Below, in pieces: positions 24,369 through 33,914 of a DNA stretch of 64,000 bases. The stretch's first letter is position 1; each line of letters starts with the position of its first letter. The translations under genes were made by a program, and so were the position numbers. The stretch is from UMGS1387 sp045540015 (GTDB lineage Bacteria; Bacillota; Clostridia; Oscillospirales; CAG-382): the NCBI GenBank assembly GCA_045540015.1, contig JAZQGP010000033.1, forward strand, positions 1 through 64,000, in the 5' to 3' direction. Under the pieces are notes generated by a model. It worked only from the letters and a program-made list of their open reading frames with translations, had not been told where the DNA came from and ran no database searches.

Positions 24369-25559
24369 TTATTCCTCTGTAAAAGTAAGATTCAGACAAT
24401 CATCACCAAAGAGAACAGTTTCCTGTGCACCCTCACGGAAAGTATACTCAACGTTCTTGAACTTAATCTCAAGAGGCTCATCCTTATTTGCCTTGATATG
24501 AGAAGCTCTGTTCATATTGAGCAGCTTTGTATTTTCAAACACAAGCTCTGTCAGATGACAGCCATTCTGCAGTGTTCCGCAGTCAGCGCAGTAGCCGAGA
24601 ATAAACTCAAAGTTTTCAATAACGCAGTTACGGAAAACAATATTCTTTGACGGCTCTGTGTCGGGATGCTGTGTACTTGCAAAATACTCCATAACTGCAA
24701 TCATGTTATGTCTTCCCTCTGTAATCGGCAAGCATTCGGTCTTGCTCTTAACTATTGTTATTCTGTGAGGATAAACGCCGGGTCCGTACATATGGCAGTT
24801 TTCAAACAGAATATTCACGCCACCTATACGCGAAACGTTACAGGAGGTGTTAATCTCGGTGTTTCTGATAACAAGGTCGCGGATATTTATACCTGCAATG
24901 CAGTCATCGCCCGTATGGAAAACACAGTCCTCAATAAGAGTGTTCTTACAATAATGCAAGTGTGTGGCATCCGAACCGCCATAGCAGGTTACATTCTTGA
25001 TGGTGGTGTTTGTACACATATCAAGCTGATGCATGAAGTTGCCGTTGTGCTGAATTGTGTATCCGCGAAGTTCTATGTTTTCACAGTTTGTAAGAAAAAT
25101 TCCGTGAGGACCTCTGTAGTTTTCTTCACCGTTAGGGTCATAGCAGTTTTGTCCGTCTATAATTGAATCTTCCTCTCCGATAATTGCAATGTTCTTTTCT
25201 CCGTAAGCAGAAATCATCGCTCTACGGTACTCATGCCATGTGGCAGGGTTTTTACCGAAGCTGAGATAGTATTCGGTAATCATTTCCATATCTGTTCTGA
25301 GTTCTACGCCCTCAGGTGCTTGATAAATCTCGTAATCGTCGCACTCCTCGCTTCCGTAAAGCCTTGAACCACTCTTGAAGAGAAGTGTCATATTCGACCA
25401 CATCCGAAGGCTTGCAGCATAAAACTCGCCCTTAGGAAATACAACCGTACCGCCGTTTTCCTTACACATATCAAAAACGGCTTGTATTTGCTTTGTCTGA
25501 AGCTCCTTGCAATTTTCCTTTACACCGTGTTCGGTGATAACATATATTCTTCCCGACAT
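24369..25559 (-). CDS. GH28-like right-handed beta-helix protein
   Basis: 396 residues. ATG 25559 follows GAGGAG. The opening (IYVITEHGVKENCKELQTKQ, then GGTVVFPKGEF) and the stacked Asn-rich turns (NCENIELRGYTI, CTNTTIKNVTC, YCKNTLIEDCVF) mark a parallel beta-helix. HTGDDCIAGINIRD carries the Asp pair of family 28, and GSDATHLHYCKN replaces the usual NTDG. No signal peptide. It differs clearly from the GH28 protein at 13146 and may act on another galacturonide or be an epimerase-like relative. It lies 12 bp behind the GH43 gene. Confidence 0.75.
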   Translation of the reverse strand: MSGRIYVITEHGVKENCKELQTKQIQAVFDMCKENGGTVVFPKGEFYAASLRMWSNMTLLFKSGSRLYGSEECDDYEIYQAPEGVELRTDMEMITEYYLSFGKNPATWHEYRRAMISAYGEKNIAIIGEEDSIIDGQNCYDPNGEENYRGPHGIFLTNCENIELRGYTIQHNGNFMHQLDMCTNTTIKNVTCYGGSDATHLHYCKNTLIEDCVFHTGDDCIAGINIRDLVIRNTEINTSCNVSRIGGVNILFENCHMYGPGVYPHRITIVKSKTECLPITEGRHNMIAVMEYFASTQHPDTEPSKNIVFRNCVIENFEFILGYCADCGTLQNGCHLTELVFENTKLLNMNRASHIKANKDEPLEIKFKNVEYTFREGAQETVLFGDDCLNLTFTEE

Positions 25560-25571
25560 TTTAAGTTCTCC

Positions 25572-26423
25572 TCATTTAAGATAAAGTGTATCGTCCTTTT
25601 CAATTAAATCAAACAGACAAGGTCTTTCATGAGGCGAGTTATTGGGAATATGACATATGAACTTCAGTTCTCCCTCATAAGTCTTGAATATCATTCCGTG
25701 TCCGCCGTCCTTTTCAAACAGCATTCTGTCATCATGTGTCCATGAGCCGTGTATGCTGTTATTATCGGAATATGCAATACCCTCACAGTATTCCTTCTTT
25801 GAAAAACTTGACCATATCATAAGCAGTCTTCCACTCTTTGTACGATAGAGGAAAGGTCCGTCGGTAACGTATTTTCCGGGCTGATATCCGTCACTCCAGG
25901 ATGGAGCCGATGCGCGGAAAAGAAGTTTCGGCTCACCTACGGGCGCTTTAAGATCGCATGTCAATTCAATCACGCACATTTCACCGTCTTCCACCTGACT
26001 CCACTCATGGCAGAAAACCATATACGGCACACCGTTTTCAACGTAAAGTGTTCCGTCAAGACATTCCCAGTCACGGGGTGTTACAGGTCCGTCGCTGTGA
26101 ACAAGAAAAGGTCCCATAGGCGAAGATGCTTTGAGAATTTGTGTGCCTCTGCAAACGCCCTCTGCTTTGAAGCTTACGAACATATAGTATTCACCGTTAT
26201 ATTTATGTACCTCGGGTGCCCAGAAATTGCGGTCTGCCCAGAAGTTTTCGGGTTTAGTAAAGGCTTCAACAGGCTCAGACCAATTCTCAAGGTCACAGCT
26301 TTCATAAACATCAAGACCTGTGCAGCCAGCCCAAGTCTGACTGCCTCTTGAGCCGTAAAGATAATACTTTCCGTTATCGGGAAGAATAAACGGGTCACGG
26401 ATATGTATATCGCAAAATTTCAT
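25572..26423 (-). CDS. GH43-type five-bladed propeller glycosidase
   Basis: 283 residues from ATG 26423, which has AAGGAG 9 bases upstream; a longer frame to 26504 lacks a site. GH43 markers: HIRDPFILPDNGKYYLYGS with the catalytic base Asp10, FWAPEVHKYNGEYYMFVS, DGTLYVENGVPYMVF, VTDGPFLYRTKSGRLLMIWSS, then GHGMIFKTYEGELKFICHIPN with the conserved His. The family includes arabinofuranosidases, xylosidases and galactosidases acting on pectin and xylan side chains. No signal peptide, so the product is cytoplasmic. It forms a unit with the downstream GH28-like gene. Confidence 0.85.
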   Translation of the reverse strand: MKFCDIHIRDPFILPDNGKYYLYGSRGSQTWAGCTGLDVYESCDLENWSEPVEAFTKPENFWADRNFWAPEVHKYNGEYYMFVSFKAEGVCRGTQILKASSPMGPFLVHSDGPVTPRDWECLDGTLYVENGVPYMVFCHEWSQVEDGEMCVIELTCDLKAPVGEPKLLFRASAPSWSDGYQPGKYVTDGPFLYRTKSGRLLMIWSSFSKKEYCEGIAYSDNNSIHGSWTHDDRMLFEKDGGHGMIFKTYEGELKFICHIPNNSPHERPCLFDLIEKDDTLYLK

Positions 26424-26545
26424 GGAACATTCTCCTTCGCTTGTCTTTTTATGTATTTTAACACATGGAAAGTTATATGTCAACTTAAAAAAACCGACAT
26501 TCAATTAAGATATTTTAAACTGACGTTTTGAAAAAATGACTGTTT

Positions 26546-26576
26546 CATAAAAAAAGAACGCGGTGTGCGTTCTTTT
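26546..26576 (-). terminator. Terminator of the capsule operon
   Basis: AAAAGAACGC at 26552-26561 pairs perfectly with GCGTTCTTTT at 26567-26576. The minus-strand transcript then runs into seven T. It lies about 20 bases after the last capsule gene. Confidence 0.85.
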
Positions 26577-26595
26577 CAGTTTATTCGGTCAAAAT

Positions 26596-27795
26596 TTATT
26601 CCACAACTTCAAAAAAAGTATCGGGCTTATTTGCATCAAAGCACTCATTTGCCCACATTACTGTTACCAAATCTTCTTTATCAGACAGATTTATAATGTT
26701 GTGTGTATATCCCGGAAGCATATGAACAGCTTGAATTTTTTCTCCGCTCACCTCAAAATTCAGTACCTCATCAGAGCCTATTTTTCTCTGCTGAATTAGT
26801 CCTTTTCCTGAAACAACAATAAAGAACTCCCACTTGGTGTTATGCCAGTGCTGTCCTTTGGTGATGCCGGGTTTTGAAATATTGACGGAAAACTGACCGC
26901 ACTTTTCTGTTCTTAAAAGTTCCGTAAAGCTTCCTCTGTCATCAACATTCATTTTAAGCTCAAATGCCGCCTTTTCTTTAGGCAAATATGAAAGATAGGT
27001 TGAATAAAGCTTTTTAGCAAAGCTGTTATATGGAATTTCAGGCATTGTAAGATTCTTTGGCTGGTCACGGAAAGCCTCAAGAAGCCTTACAATTTCACCG
27101 AGCGTTACCCTATGTGTTACAGGAGCAGCACAGAATTTTCCATCATCGCAAAGCACCGTTTTTATGCCATCGAATTCACAATGATGCTCTTTTCCTTCAA
27201 GAGCACAAAGCATTTCATCAACAAGATCATCAATATATAGCAGTTCAAGCTCTACCGACGGGTCATTGACTGTTATTTCGAGGTCATTTGCAATATTATT
27301 GCAGAAGGTTGCAACGGCGCTGTTGTAGTTTGGTCTGCACCATTTTCCGAAAAGGTTTGGAAAACGGTATACAAGTACCTTGGCTCCCGTCTCTTTTTCA
27401 TAGTCAAAGAACAGTTCTTCTCCCGCTTTTTTGCTTCTGCCGTAATCACTGTCATATCTGCCTATGAGCGTTGCCTGAATCGAGCTTGAAAGCACAACAG
27501 GACAGGTATTATTATATTTTTTAAGTGTGTCAAGCAAGGTTGAAGCAAAGCCGAAATTACCCTGCATGAATTCTTCGGGATTCTGCGGACGGTTTACACC
27601 TGCAAGATTGAATACAAAATCAGCGTTCTTACAAGCCACATCAAGCATATCTTTATCCGAATCAACATCATATAAATAAAGCTCATCAATTTTAATTTCG
27701 GGATGTGTTCTGTCCTTGCCATCCTTTATGTTCTGCAATGCAGCTGTAAGGTTTTTTCCAACAAATCCTGCAGCGCCGGTAATAAGTATATTCAT
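26596..27795 (-). CDS. capF: CapF/FnlB-type UDP-sugar reductase with C-terminal cupin
   Basis: 399 residues from ATG 27795, with GGAG 9 bases upstream; a longer frame overlaps capG. The N-terminal SDR part has LITGAAGFVGKNL for NAD(P)H, FNLAGVNRPQNPEEF, SSSIQATL and YGRSKKAGE (YxxxK). The C-terminal part (about 280-399) is a cupin with GQHWHNTKWEFFIVVSGKG and LPGYTHNI. CapF reduces the 4-keto, L-configured intermediate made by CapE in UDP-N-acetyl-L-fucosamine synthesis. It follows capG with 16 bp between and is the last gene of the capsule operon. Confidence 0.9.
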   Translation of the reverse strand: MNILITGAAGFVGKNLTAALQNIKDGKDRTHPEIKIDELYLYDVDSDKDMLDVACKNADFVFNLAGVNRPQNPEEFMQGNFGFASTLLDTLKKYNNTCPVVLSSSIQATLIGRYDSDYGRSKKAGEELFFDYEKETGAKVLVYRFPNLFGKWCRPNYNSAVATFCNNIANDLEITVNDPSVELELLYIDDLVDEMLCALEGKEHHCEFDGIKTVLCDDGKFCAAPVTHRVTLGEIVRLLEAFRDQPKNLTMPEIPYNSFAKKLYSTYLSYLPKEKAAFELKMNVDDRGSFTELLRTEKCGQFSVNISKPGITKGQHWHNTKWEFFIVVSGKGLIQQRKIGSDEVLNFEVSGEKIQAVHMLPGYTHNIINLSDKEDLVTVMWANECFDANKPDTFFEVVE

Positions 27796-27811
27796 AAAAG
27801 CATACTCCTTA

Positions 27812-28981
27812 TCAGAACTTTCTCCATACCATTTTATCAACAACTCCAGTGTAGGACTGTATGATTTTTACAACCTTTGTTGAAACGTTTTCTTCAACAT
27901 AATCGGGTACGGGAATGCCGTAATCGCCGTTTTCATTCATGTCAACCGCCGTTTCAACCGCCTGAAGAAGACTCTTTTCGTCTATTCCCGCAAGGATAAA
28001 GCACGCTTTATCAAGCGCCTCGGGGCGTTCTGTTGACGTACGGATGCATACTGCAGGAAAAGGCTTTCCTATACTTGTGAAGAATGAGCTTTCCTCGGGA
28101 AGTGTTCCGCTGTCCGATACTACAGCAAAAGCGTTCATCTGAAGGCAGTTATAGTCATGAAATCCAAGTGGCTCATGCTGAATAACACGGCTATCAAGCG
28201 TAAAGCCCGATGCTTCAAGACGCTTTTTACTTCTCGGGTGGCAGGAATAGAGAATAGGCATGTCATATTTTTCAGCCATTTTATTGATTGCAGTAAAGAG
28301 AGATGTGAAATTCTTCTCGGTATCAATATTTTCCTCTCTGTGAGCAGAAAGAAGAATATATCTTCCCTTTTCAAGACCGAGTCTTGCATGAATATCACTT
28401 GCCTCAATTTCATCAAGATTGTTGTGTAGGACTTCCGCCATTGGAGAACCTGTAACATATGTACGCTCCTTAGGAAGTCCGCAATCTGCAAGATATCTTC
28501 TTGCATGCTCAGAATAAGCCATATTGACATCTGAAATAATGTCAACAATTCTACGGTTTGTCTCCTCGGGCAAACACTCATCCTTACAGCGATTTCCTGC
28601 TTCCATGTGGAAAATCGGTATGTGAAGGCGTTTAGCACCGATTACGGAAAGACAGCTGTTTGTGTCACCAAGCACAAGAACGGCATCCGGCTTTATCTCT
28701 GCCATGAGCTTATATGATTTATCAATGATATTACCCATTGTCTCACCAAGGTCACTTCCAACTGCGTCCATATATACTTCAGGATCCGAAAGCTTCAAAT
28801 CCTTGAAAAACACTCCGTTCAGATTATAGTCGTAATTCTGTCCGGTATGTGCAAGAATTGTATCAAAATACGCTCTGCACTTGTTGATAACCGCCGCAAG
28901 GCGTATTATCTCCGGACGCGTACCGACTATAATAAGCAGTTTCAATTTTCCGTTATTCTTAAATGAAACATTCTCAAACAT
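27812..28981 (-). CDS. capG: CapG/FnlC-type UDP-N-acetyl sugar 2-epimerase
   Basis: 389 residues of the non-hydrolysing UDP-GlcNAc 2-epimerase fold (GT-B). Motifs: IVGTRPEIIRL, LAHTGQNYD, LGDTNSCLS, HMEAGNRCKDECLPEETNR, LSAHREENID, HPRSKKRL, VVSDSGTLPEESSF. The version LPEETNRR fits the FnlC/CapG group, which converts UDP-N-acetyl-L-talosamine-type product to UDP-N-acetyl-L-fucosamine. With capE and capF it completes that pathway. The start at 28981 is the first good ATG before the family begins. Confidence 0.9.
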   Translation of the reverse strand: MFENVSFKNNGKLKLLIIVGTRPEIIRLAAVINKCRAYFDTILAHTGQNYDYNLNGVFFKDLKLSDPEVYMDAVGSDLGETMGNIIDKSYKLMAEIKPDAVLVLGDTNSCLSVIGAKRLHIPIFHMEAGNRCKDECLPEETNRRIVDIISDVNMAYSEHARRYLADCGLPKERTYVTGSPMAEVLHNNLDEIEASDIHARLGLEKGRYILLSAHREENIDTEKNFTSLFTAINKMAEKYDMPILYSCHPRSKKRLEASGFTLDSRVIQHEPLGFHDYNCLQMNAFAVVSDSGTLPEESSFFTSIGKPFPAVCIRTSTERPEALDKACFILAGIDEKSLLQAVETAVDMNENGDYGIPVPDYVEENVSTKVVKIIQSYTGVVDKMVWRKF

Positions 28982-29033
28982 ATTTATTTTCCTTTCAACG
29001 AATATTCTCGTATCCTATTATAAAAAAACTTAA

Positions 29034-30203
29034 TCAAAAGCCGAAATCCAGTCCGACAAAAACAAGCTCGTCATGATAATGCTGTACATTTTCCGGTGAA
29101 ATAATCCTTATTGCCTCTTTGTGTGCTTGTACATTTTTTCTTTTATACAAAACTGCCGAAACAAGCCTTACAAGCCAGAACCATACAAGAAGTACAGGCG
29201 CTTTTTCAAGACACGGGTAAAGGATTCTCATATTCTTCAAGGACGGAAAAAGAATCTTCACAAGACGTTTTATTCTTAGCCCTTTACCGTTGCTGTGTTT
29301 CAAATCCTTTAAGGCTTTTGAAACAATGTGATTGTAGTATGTGCCGTGAAGACCGCTGTTTATTATTCTGCTTGTAATAAAATCCGTAAGATCATCGGAT
29401 TCTTTTCCTTCAAACCAAACCTCAAGCGTTGAAAGAATATTATGATAGAATTTTATAAGTCCCAGTGTTTCAAACGTTTTTTCTATATAAACATTATCCA
29501 TATCAGGCTTATTCTTAAGGTACAGATAAAGGTCTGTCATATAGCGTATTCCAATTCCGGCATCACGGTAATGCTTTGCAAAATGAGTAAAAAGGTATAT
29601 GAAATTATCTTCGTCACTCATACAATACATTGAGCCTTGTTCTTTGCGTGCAAAATTCCATCCGTCGGAAAAATATTCGTAATAATCCTTGTTATATGAA
29701 GGTATAAGTCTTTTATGAAGCTCGAGATTAAGGCAGTGCTTCTTTTCCCAGATATACTCATGGTCACTCTGAGTAACCTCGGAAAACTCAAGCTCTTTCA
29801 TGATTCTTGAAACCTTGTTATACTGCTGCTCTTTAATCAGAATATCCGCATCAGTCATTGAACGCATTTCGGATTTAGGATACAACGGCTTTAATACTAT
29901 TCCTTTTAAGAGCACATAATCTATTTCGTTTTCTTCAAAAGCTTTTTGTATGAGAGATACCTCATACTGCTGCTTCTGGTCTTTTTTTATGCTCTTAAGT
30001 GTTGCCATTATCAATTCGTTCTTTATATGTTCAGGCACACTTATCCCCAAAAACTGCGCACCGTAATAAAGCATTGGAGTAATTCTGTGTACATCCGCAA
30101 GCTTCAATGCCTCTTCCCAGTTGAAATCTTCAGGGATATATTCCTTTTTTTCTGTCAAACCTGCAGCGACAAGATTTATAACTGCTCTGCAAAAATCGTT
30201 CAT
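29034..30203 (-). CDS. Nucleotidyltransferase-family protein (PF14907-like)
   Basis: 389 residues. VLLKGIVLKPLYPKSEMRS followed by MTDADILI is the signature of the uncharacterised nucleotidyltransferase family NTP_transf_5, with the Asp pair as metal ligands. CLNLELHKRL and FIYLFTHFAKHYRDAGIGIR follow in the usual order, and a hydrophobic patch lies near 335-355. Such proteins recur in capsule loci, but their product is not known. It separates capG from capE, which are often adjacent, and is on the same strand with short gaps. Confidence 0.75.
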   Translation of the reverse strand: MNDFCRAVINLVAAGLTEKKEYIPEDFNWEEALKLADVHRITPMLYYGAQFLGISVPEHIKNELIMATLKSIKKDQKQQYEVSLIQKAFEENEIDYVLLKGIVLKPLYPKSEMRSMTDADILIKEQQYNKVSRIMKELEFSEVTQSDHEYIWEKKHCLNLELHKRLIPSYNKDYYEYFSDGWNFARKEQGSMYCMSDEDNFIYLFTHFAKHYRDAGIGIRYMTDLYLYLKNKPDMDNVYIEKTFETLGLIKFYHNILSTLEVWFEGKESDDLTDFITSRIINSGLHGTYYNHIVSKALKDLKHSNGKGLRIKRLVKILFPSLKNMRILYPCLEKAPVLLVWFWLVRLVSAVLYKRKNVQAHKEAIRIISPENVQHYHDELVFVGLDFGF

Positions 30204-30263
30204 AACAAATTACACCTTAGTCCAAATATTTTCAGGGTAAAAAGGGTATTGCTTTTGATGTTT

Positions 30264-31316
30264 TCAGTGTTTAATTCCCATCAATTCAAGCTCTTCTCTG
30301 ATATACGAAAGCGTGAGGAGCTTTTGCTTTACGCCCTCAACATCAAGAAGCTCTGTGTTATGAGAATTAAACTCGGTAAGCGGATTTCTCTCTACATCGC
30401 CGTCTTTGAAGTACTTATCGTAGTTAAGTCCTCTTGTATCGGCAGGAACTCTGTAAAACTGTCCCATATCAACAGCATTTGCACATTCCTCGTTTGTGAG
30501 AAGAGTTTCATACATCTTTTCGCCGTGGCGGATGCCGATTTTCTTGATTGCGTTTTTATCTCCGCCAAACAGCTCGCATACCGCCTCTGCCTGAGTCTGA
30601 ATTGTGCAGGCAGGAGCTTTCTGAACAAGAATATCTCCGTTTATGCCATGTTCAAAAGCAAAGAGTACAAGGTCAACCGCTTCATCAAGGCTCATGATAA
30701 AGCGAGTCATTGTGCCGTCTGTTATAGTAATGGGGTTACCCTGCTTTATCTGTTCAATCCACAGCGGAATAACAGAGCCTCTGGAGCACATTACGTTTCC
30801 GTAACGTGTACAGCAGATTTTTGTCTTATTAGGGTCAACTGTTCTTGACTTTGCAACGATAACCTTTTCCATCATTGCTTTACTTGTACCCATTGCGTTA
30901 ACAGGATACGCTGCCTTGTCAGTGGAAAGGCAAACGATATTCTTAACACCTGCGTCAATGGCTGCAGTAAGCACGTTTTCAGTTCCAAGCACGTTTGTTT
31001 TCACCGCTTCAATCGGGAAAAACTCACACGAAGGAACCTGCTTTAATGCAGCTGCATGGAAAATGTAGTCAACATTATGCATTGCGTTTTTGACAGATGC
31101 AAGGTCACGTACATCGCCAATATAGAATTTTATCTTGTCTGCAACATCTGGCATCTTTGCCTGAAATTCGTGACGCATATCGTCCTGCTTTTTTTCATCT
31201 CTTGAGAATATGCGTATTTCACCTATGTCAGTATTTAAAAATCTGTTGAGCACTGCGTTTCCGAACGATCCCGTGCCGCCGGTGATGAGTAGGGTTTTGT
31301 TTTCAAATAAGCTCAT
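30264..31316 (-). CDS. capE: CapE/FnlA-type UDP-GlcNAc 4,6-dehydratase/5-epimerase
   Basis: 350 residues of the extended SDR fold. LLITGGTGSFGNAVL binds NAD(P), IFSRDEKKQDDMRH is the inverting-dehydratase signature, and HAAALKQVPSCEFFP is family-typical. In place of the YxxxK pair it has MGTSK within NAMGTSKAMMEK; from memory, Met here is normal for CapE/FnlA. The enzyme starts UDP-N-acetyl-L-fucosamine synthesis from UDP-GlcNAc. IRHGEKMYETLL and the C-terminal EFNSHNTELLD agree with the CapE group. Confidence 0.9.
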   Translation of the reverse strand: MSLFENKTLLITGGTGSFGNAVLNRFLNTDIGEIRIFSRDEKKQDDMRHEFQAKMPDVADKIKFYIGDVRDLASVKNAMHNVDYIFHAAALKQVPSCEFFPIEAVKTNVLGTENVLTAAIDAGVKNIVCLSTDKAAYPVNAMGTSKAMMEKVIVAKSRTVDPNKTKICCTRYGNVMCSRGSVIPLWIEQIKQGNPITITDGTMTRFIMSLDEAVDLVLFAFEHGINGDILVQKAPACTIQTQAEAVCELFGGDKNAIKKIGIRHGEKMYETLLTNEECANAVDMGQFYRVPADTRGLNYDKYFKDGDVERNPLTEFNSHNTELLDVEGVKQKLLTLSYIREELELMGIKH

Positions 31317-31363
31317 TTTTATTCCTCCAACATTGTAACACTATTTATTTTCGTTATTATTTA

Positions 31364-32314
31364 TTACCAGTAACAGGCGTTTTCTACCTTTTTTGCTTTT
31401 TCGGGTATCTCTGACTCAGCCGGTCTTGTCCAGAATTCATTAATGAACGGCATCATATAGTCGCGTGTATCCCAACGCGCTCCGCGTATTCCGAACAAAA
31501 GCTGCAGGCATCCTCCCATATGGACCGCCTTTTTACCTGCCTGCTTAATTCTCGCTCCAAGCGGCAGACCGTATGCTCCGCATCCGATAAGTGCTATATC
31601 AAAATCCTTTTTCAGTGCTTCCTCAGTCATGTAATCAAGTGCCTCAAACCAACATGCAAAACGCTCATCAGGATTATCTGCTGCAGTTTGAACAGCCTTC
31701 ACGGTCTGCAAATCAAATTCCGGCAAAATATCTGTTCCTACGTATATTTTTTCGCGGTTGTTATAGTACTGATTTCGTATGCTTTCCTCAAACGGATGTA
31801 TAACAAGGACCTTTTTGTCTTTCAGTACACTCGTCCATTGTGTCACAGCAGGTTCAATCGCACGAAGCGTTGTAAGAGTTGCATCAGGACAATAGTGCTT
31901 TATTATAAACTCTTCTCCAAATGCTCTCATAATGCAAAGCATATCAAGCTGATTATAAAGCGGAAGAACCATTTCGGCATAACGGTCAAGATATTCTTCA
32001 TTTTCGGGAAAAAAACCCGCATTTGTACACATGAGTTTCAAAGCCGCGCCGTACGTTCCACCAAGGGCGACTTTATGAAGATACTTTGTTGCTGCTGTAC
32101 ACTCATTCATACCGAATCTGCCAACAAGGAAAGGCTTATCGGAGTTTAAGCCATCAATCAAAAGCTTTGCTCCGCTTTGCGCATCCATAACATTTCGCAA
32201 AGCATACCTATCACTGTTCTTCTGCTGCAAACGAAGTCTGCCTTTAACTTTATATACCAGCTCGCACGACAACAGTTCAACTTTTTCTGAAAAGGTCATA
32301 TTAATTTTACTCAT
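31364..32314 (-). CDS. GT-D-fold glycosyltransferase-like protein
   Basis: 316 residues. It shows the pattern of the GT-D fold group (related to DUF1792): FLVGRFGMNECTA near 63-75, KKVLVIHPFEESIRNQY, and the closing ALIGCGAYGLPLGARIKQAGKKAVHMGG followed by QLLFGIRGARW. No signal peptide or membrane helix. GT-D enzymes transfer glucose in streptococcal adhesin glycosylation; here the donor and acceptor are unknown. Position in the capsule operon supports a role in building the repeat unit. Confidence 0.65.
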   Translation of the reverse strand: MSKINMTFSEKVELLSCELVYKVKGRLRLQQKNSDRYALRNVMDAQSGAKLLIDGLNSDKPFLVGRFGMNECTAATKYLHKVALGGTYGAALKLMCTNAGFFPENEEYLDRYAEMVLPLYNQLDMLCIMRAFGEEFIIKHYCPDATLTTLRAIEPAVTQWTSVLKDKKVLVIHPFEESIRNQYYNNREKIYVGTDILPEFDLQTVKAVQTAADNPDERFACWFEALDYMTEEALKKDFDIALIGCGAYGLPLGARIKQAGKKAVHMGGCLQLLFGIRGARWDTRDYMMPFINEFWTRPAESEIPEKAKKVENACYW

Positions 32315-32372
32315 ATATCTCCTTTCTGATTAAAACAGGGATAAATAATTTGTCTGTCAATAATCTTTATTA

Positions 32373-33914
32373 CTATATAGATTTCTTTAACACCTTTGAA
32401 AACACTCTGATTAACAAGGGTGCTGCTTCTTTAAAGGGTTTTGTTCTAAAGTAAATAAGGAAGAACAAAACATTTGGCAAAACAGCACATATTACAAGTT
32501 TTAAAATCAAATAACCACATCCGATGGTTGGAAGTAATTCGCATACAAACAGTGTTATAACTGACACTACAACAGTTACAGCAAAGAAATAAATATGTCT
32601 TCCAAAATAAGCAAGTATATTCATTCCCTTAAAATAATTATCAAAAAGTATTTTTGTACCATAAAACAAATTAATAAACACAATTGTTATTAATGTTGCA
32701 AGAAGAATTCCGACAACACCAAAGAACCATCCAAGCACCAGATTAAAAATAAAGTTTACTACTGTTTCCAACACAGAGCGTTTTCGATTTTCCCACCACA
32801 ATCCACATGCATCAACATACACGTTCTTTATATCTGTGGCTGCCTGAGCGTATAGATAAACACAAAACAGAATCATTGTAGGAAAAGAAAACATCAACGA
32901 TTCTCCGACCCACAAACGCATAAAGTGCTGATACAAACACAACATGCAGCAACAGCACCAGCCGACACACCATGAGTAAATGAAATTCATCTTGTTAAAA
33001 TCTGCGTAATTCTTATCAACAGTTTCCTTGGCAACACTGTTTCCAACACCGCCAAGCACAGATTGACCTACAACACTCAACATGGAATGTACAGAATTCA
33101 AAATATAATAGTAGTTTCCGTACATTGCAACTGTAGACAGACCTACAAAGGATGAAATAAACACGCTGTCCAATGAATTTCTTGTCGTGCCACATACTTT
33201 ACTTAAAAACAATCCACCAACCTGTTTTTTTATTCCCTGCTTTACATCATCTGGCGCAGTTCCTTTACATACATATTGCGGATAAAGTTTTTTAACGGCA
33301 ATTGCTGTTGCAATATTACTTAACATTGTAACTATCGGCAATGATATCAAGTACAGATAATAGTTATCAAAAACAAACAAAAGTCCTAACTGAAGACCAT
33401 ATTGAATAAACAAAATAACTGTTGATATTTTATTTTTGACATCAACACGCTGATGCGCGGAAAGCAATGAGCCCTTATACGCAAACATCCAATAACTGAT
33501 AACAGTATTCAATAGATATATAAGATATACAATTCTGATATTTACGTCTGCCGGCACATCTCCTGCAATCAGATTATCCAAAAAAGGCAAAAGTGATAAT
33601 CCAAGAGTAAGAATTACAACACCTATCACCCGATAAATTTTTTTATATAGTGCAAGCAATGAACAGACAGCATTTTCATCATCGTTTGCTATCGGTTTAT
33701 ACATGCTATATACTATTGCAGAACCAAATCCCAAATCTGCAAGGTTCAATACTTGCAAAATTGAAGAGAAAAGTCCGTTCAGTCCAAGATACTGCTCACC
33801 AAGTAATTTGAGAAGTGCTGTTCTTGCAACAAACGGAAGCAGCATTTTTATAATATTACTGCCAAATCCCCAGAACATGTTTCTGGTTGTGTTCTCTGTT
33901 CGCTGTATCTTCAT
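32373..33914 (-). CDS. Wzx-type polysaccharide flippase
   Basis: 513 residues, with about 12-14 membrane helices spread through the chain (for example IIKMLLPFVARTALL, VIGVVILTLGLSLLPFL, LAYFGRHIYFFAVTVVV). The start NTTRNMFWGFGSNI, then LGEQYLGLNGLFSSILQVLNLADLGFGSAI, is typical of MOP-superfamily flippases in Firmicute capsule loci. It should carry the lipid-linked repeat unit across the membrane. Its ATG follows directly on the TAA of the upstream propeller-like gene, so translation is probably coupled. With the polymerase at 37822 it defines a Wzx/Wzy-type pathway. Confidence 0.85.
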   Translation of the reverse strand: MKIQRTENTTRNMFWGFGSNIIKMLLPFVARTALLKLLGEQYLGLNGLFSSILQVLNLADLGFGSAIVYSMYKPIANDDENAVCSLLALYKKIYRVIGVVILTLGLSLLPFLDNLIAGDVPADVNIRIVYLIYLLNTVISYWMFAYKGSLLSAHQRVDVKNKISTVILFIQYGLQLGLLFVFDNYYLYLISLPIVTMLSNIATAIAVKKLYPQYVCKGTAPDDVKQGIKKQVGGLFLSKVCGTTRNSLDSVFISSFVGLSTVAMYGNYYYILNSVHSMLSVVGQSVLGGVGNSVAKETVDKNYADFNKMNFIYSWCVGWCCCCMLCLYQHFMRLWVGESLMFSFPTMILFCVYLYAQAATDIKNVYVDACGLWWENRKRSVLETVVNFIFNLVLGWFFGVVGILLATLITIVFINLFYGTKILFDNYFKGMNILAYFGRHIYFFAVTVVVSVITLFVCELLPTIGCGYLILKLVICAVLPNVLFFLIYFRTKPFKEAAPLLIRVFSKVLKKSI

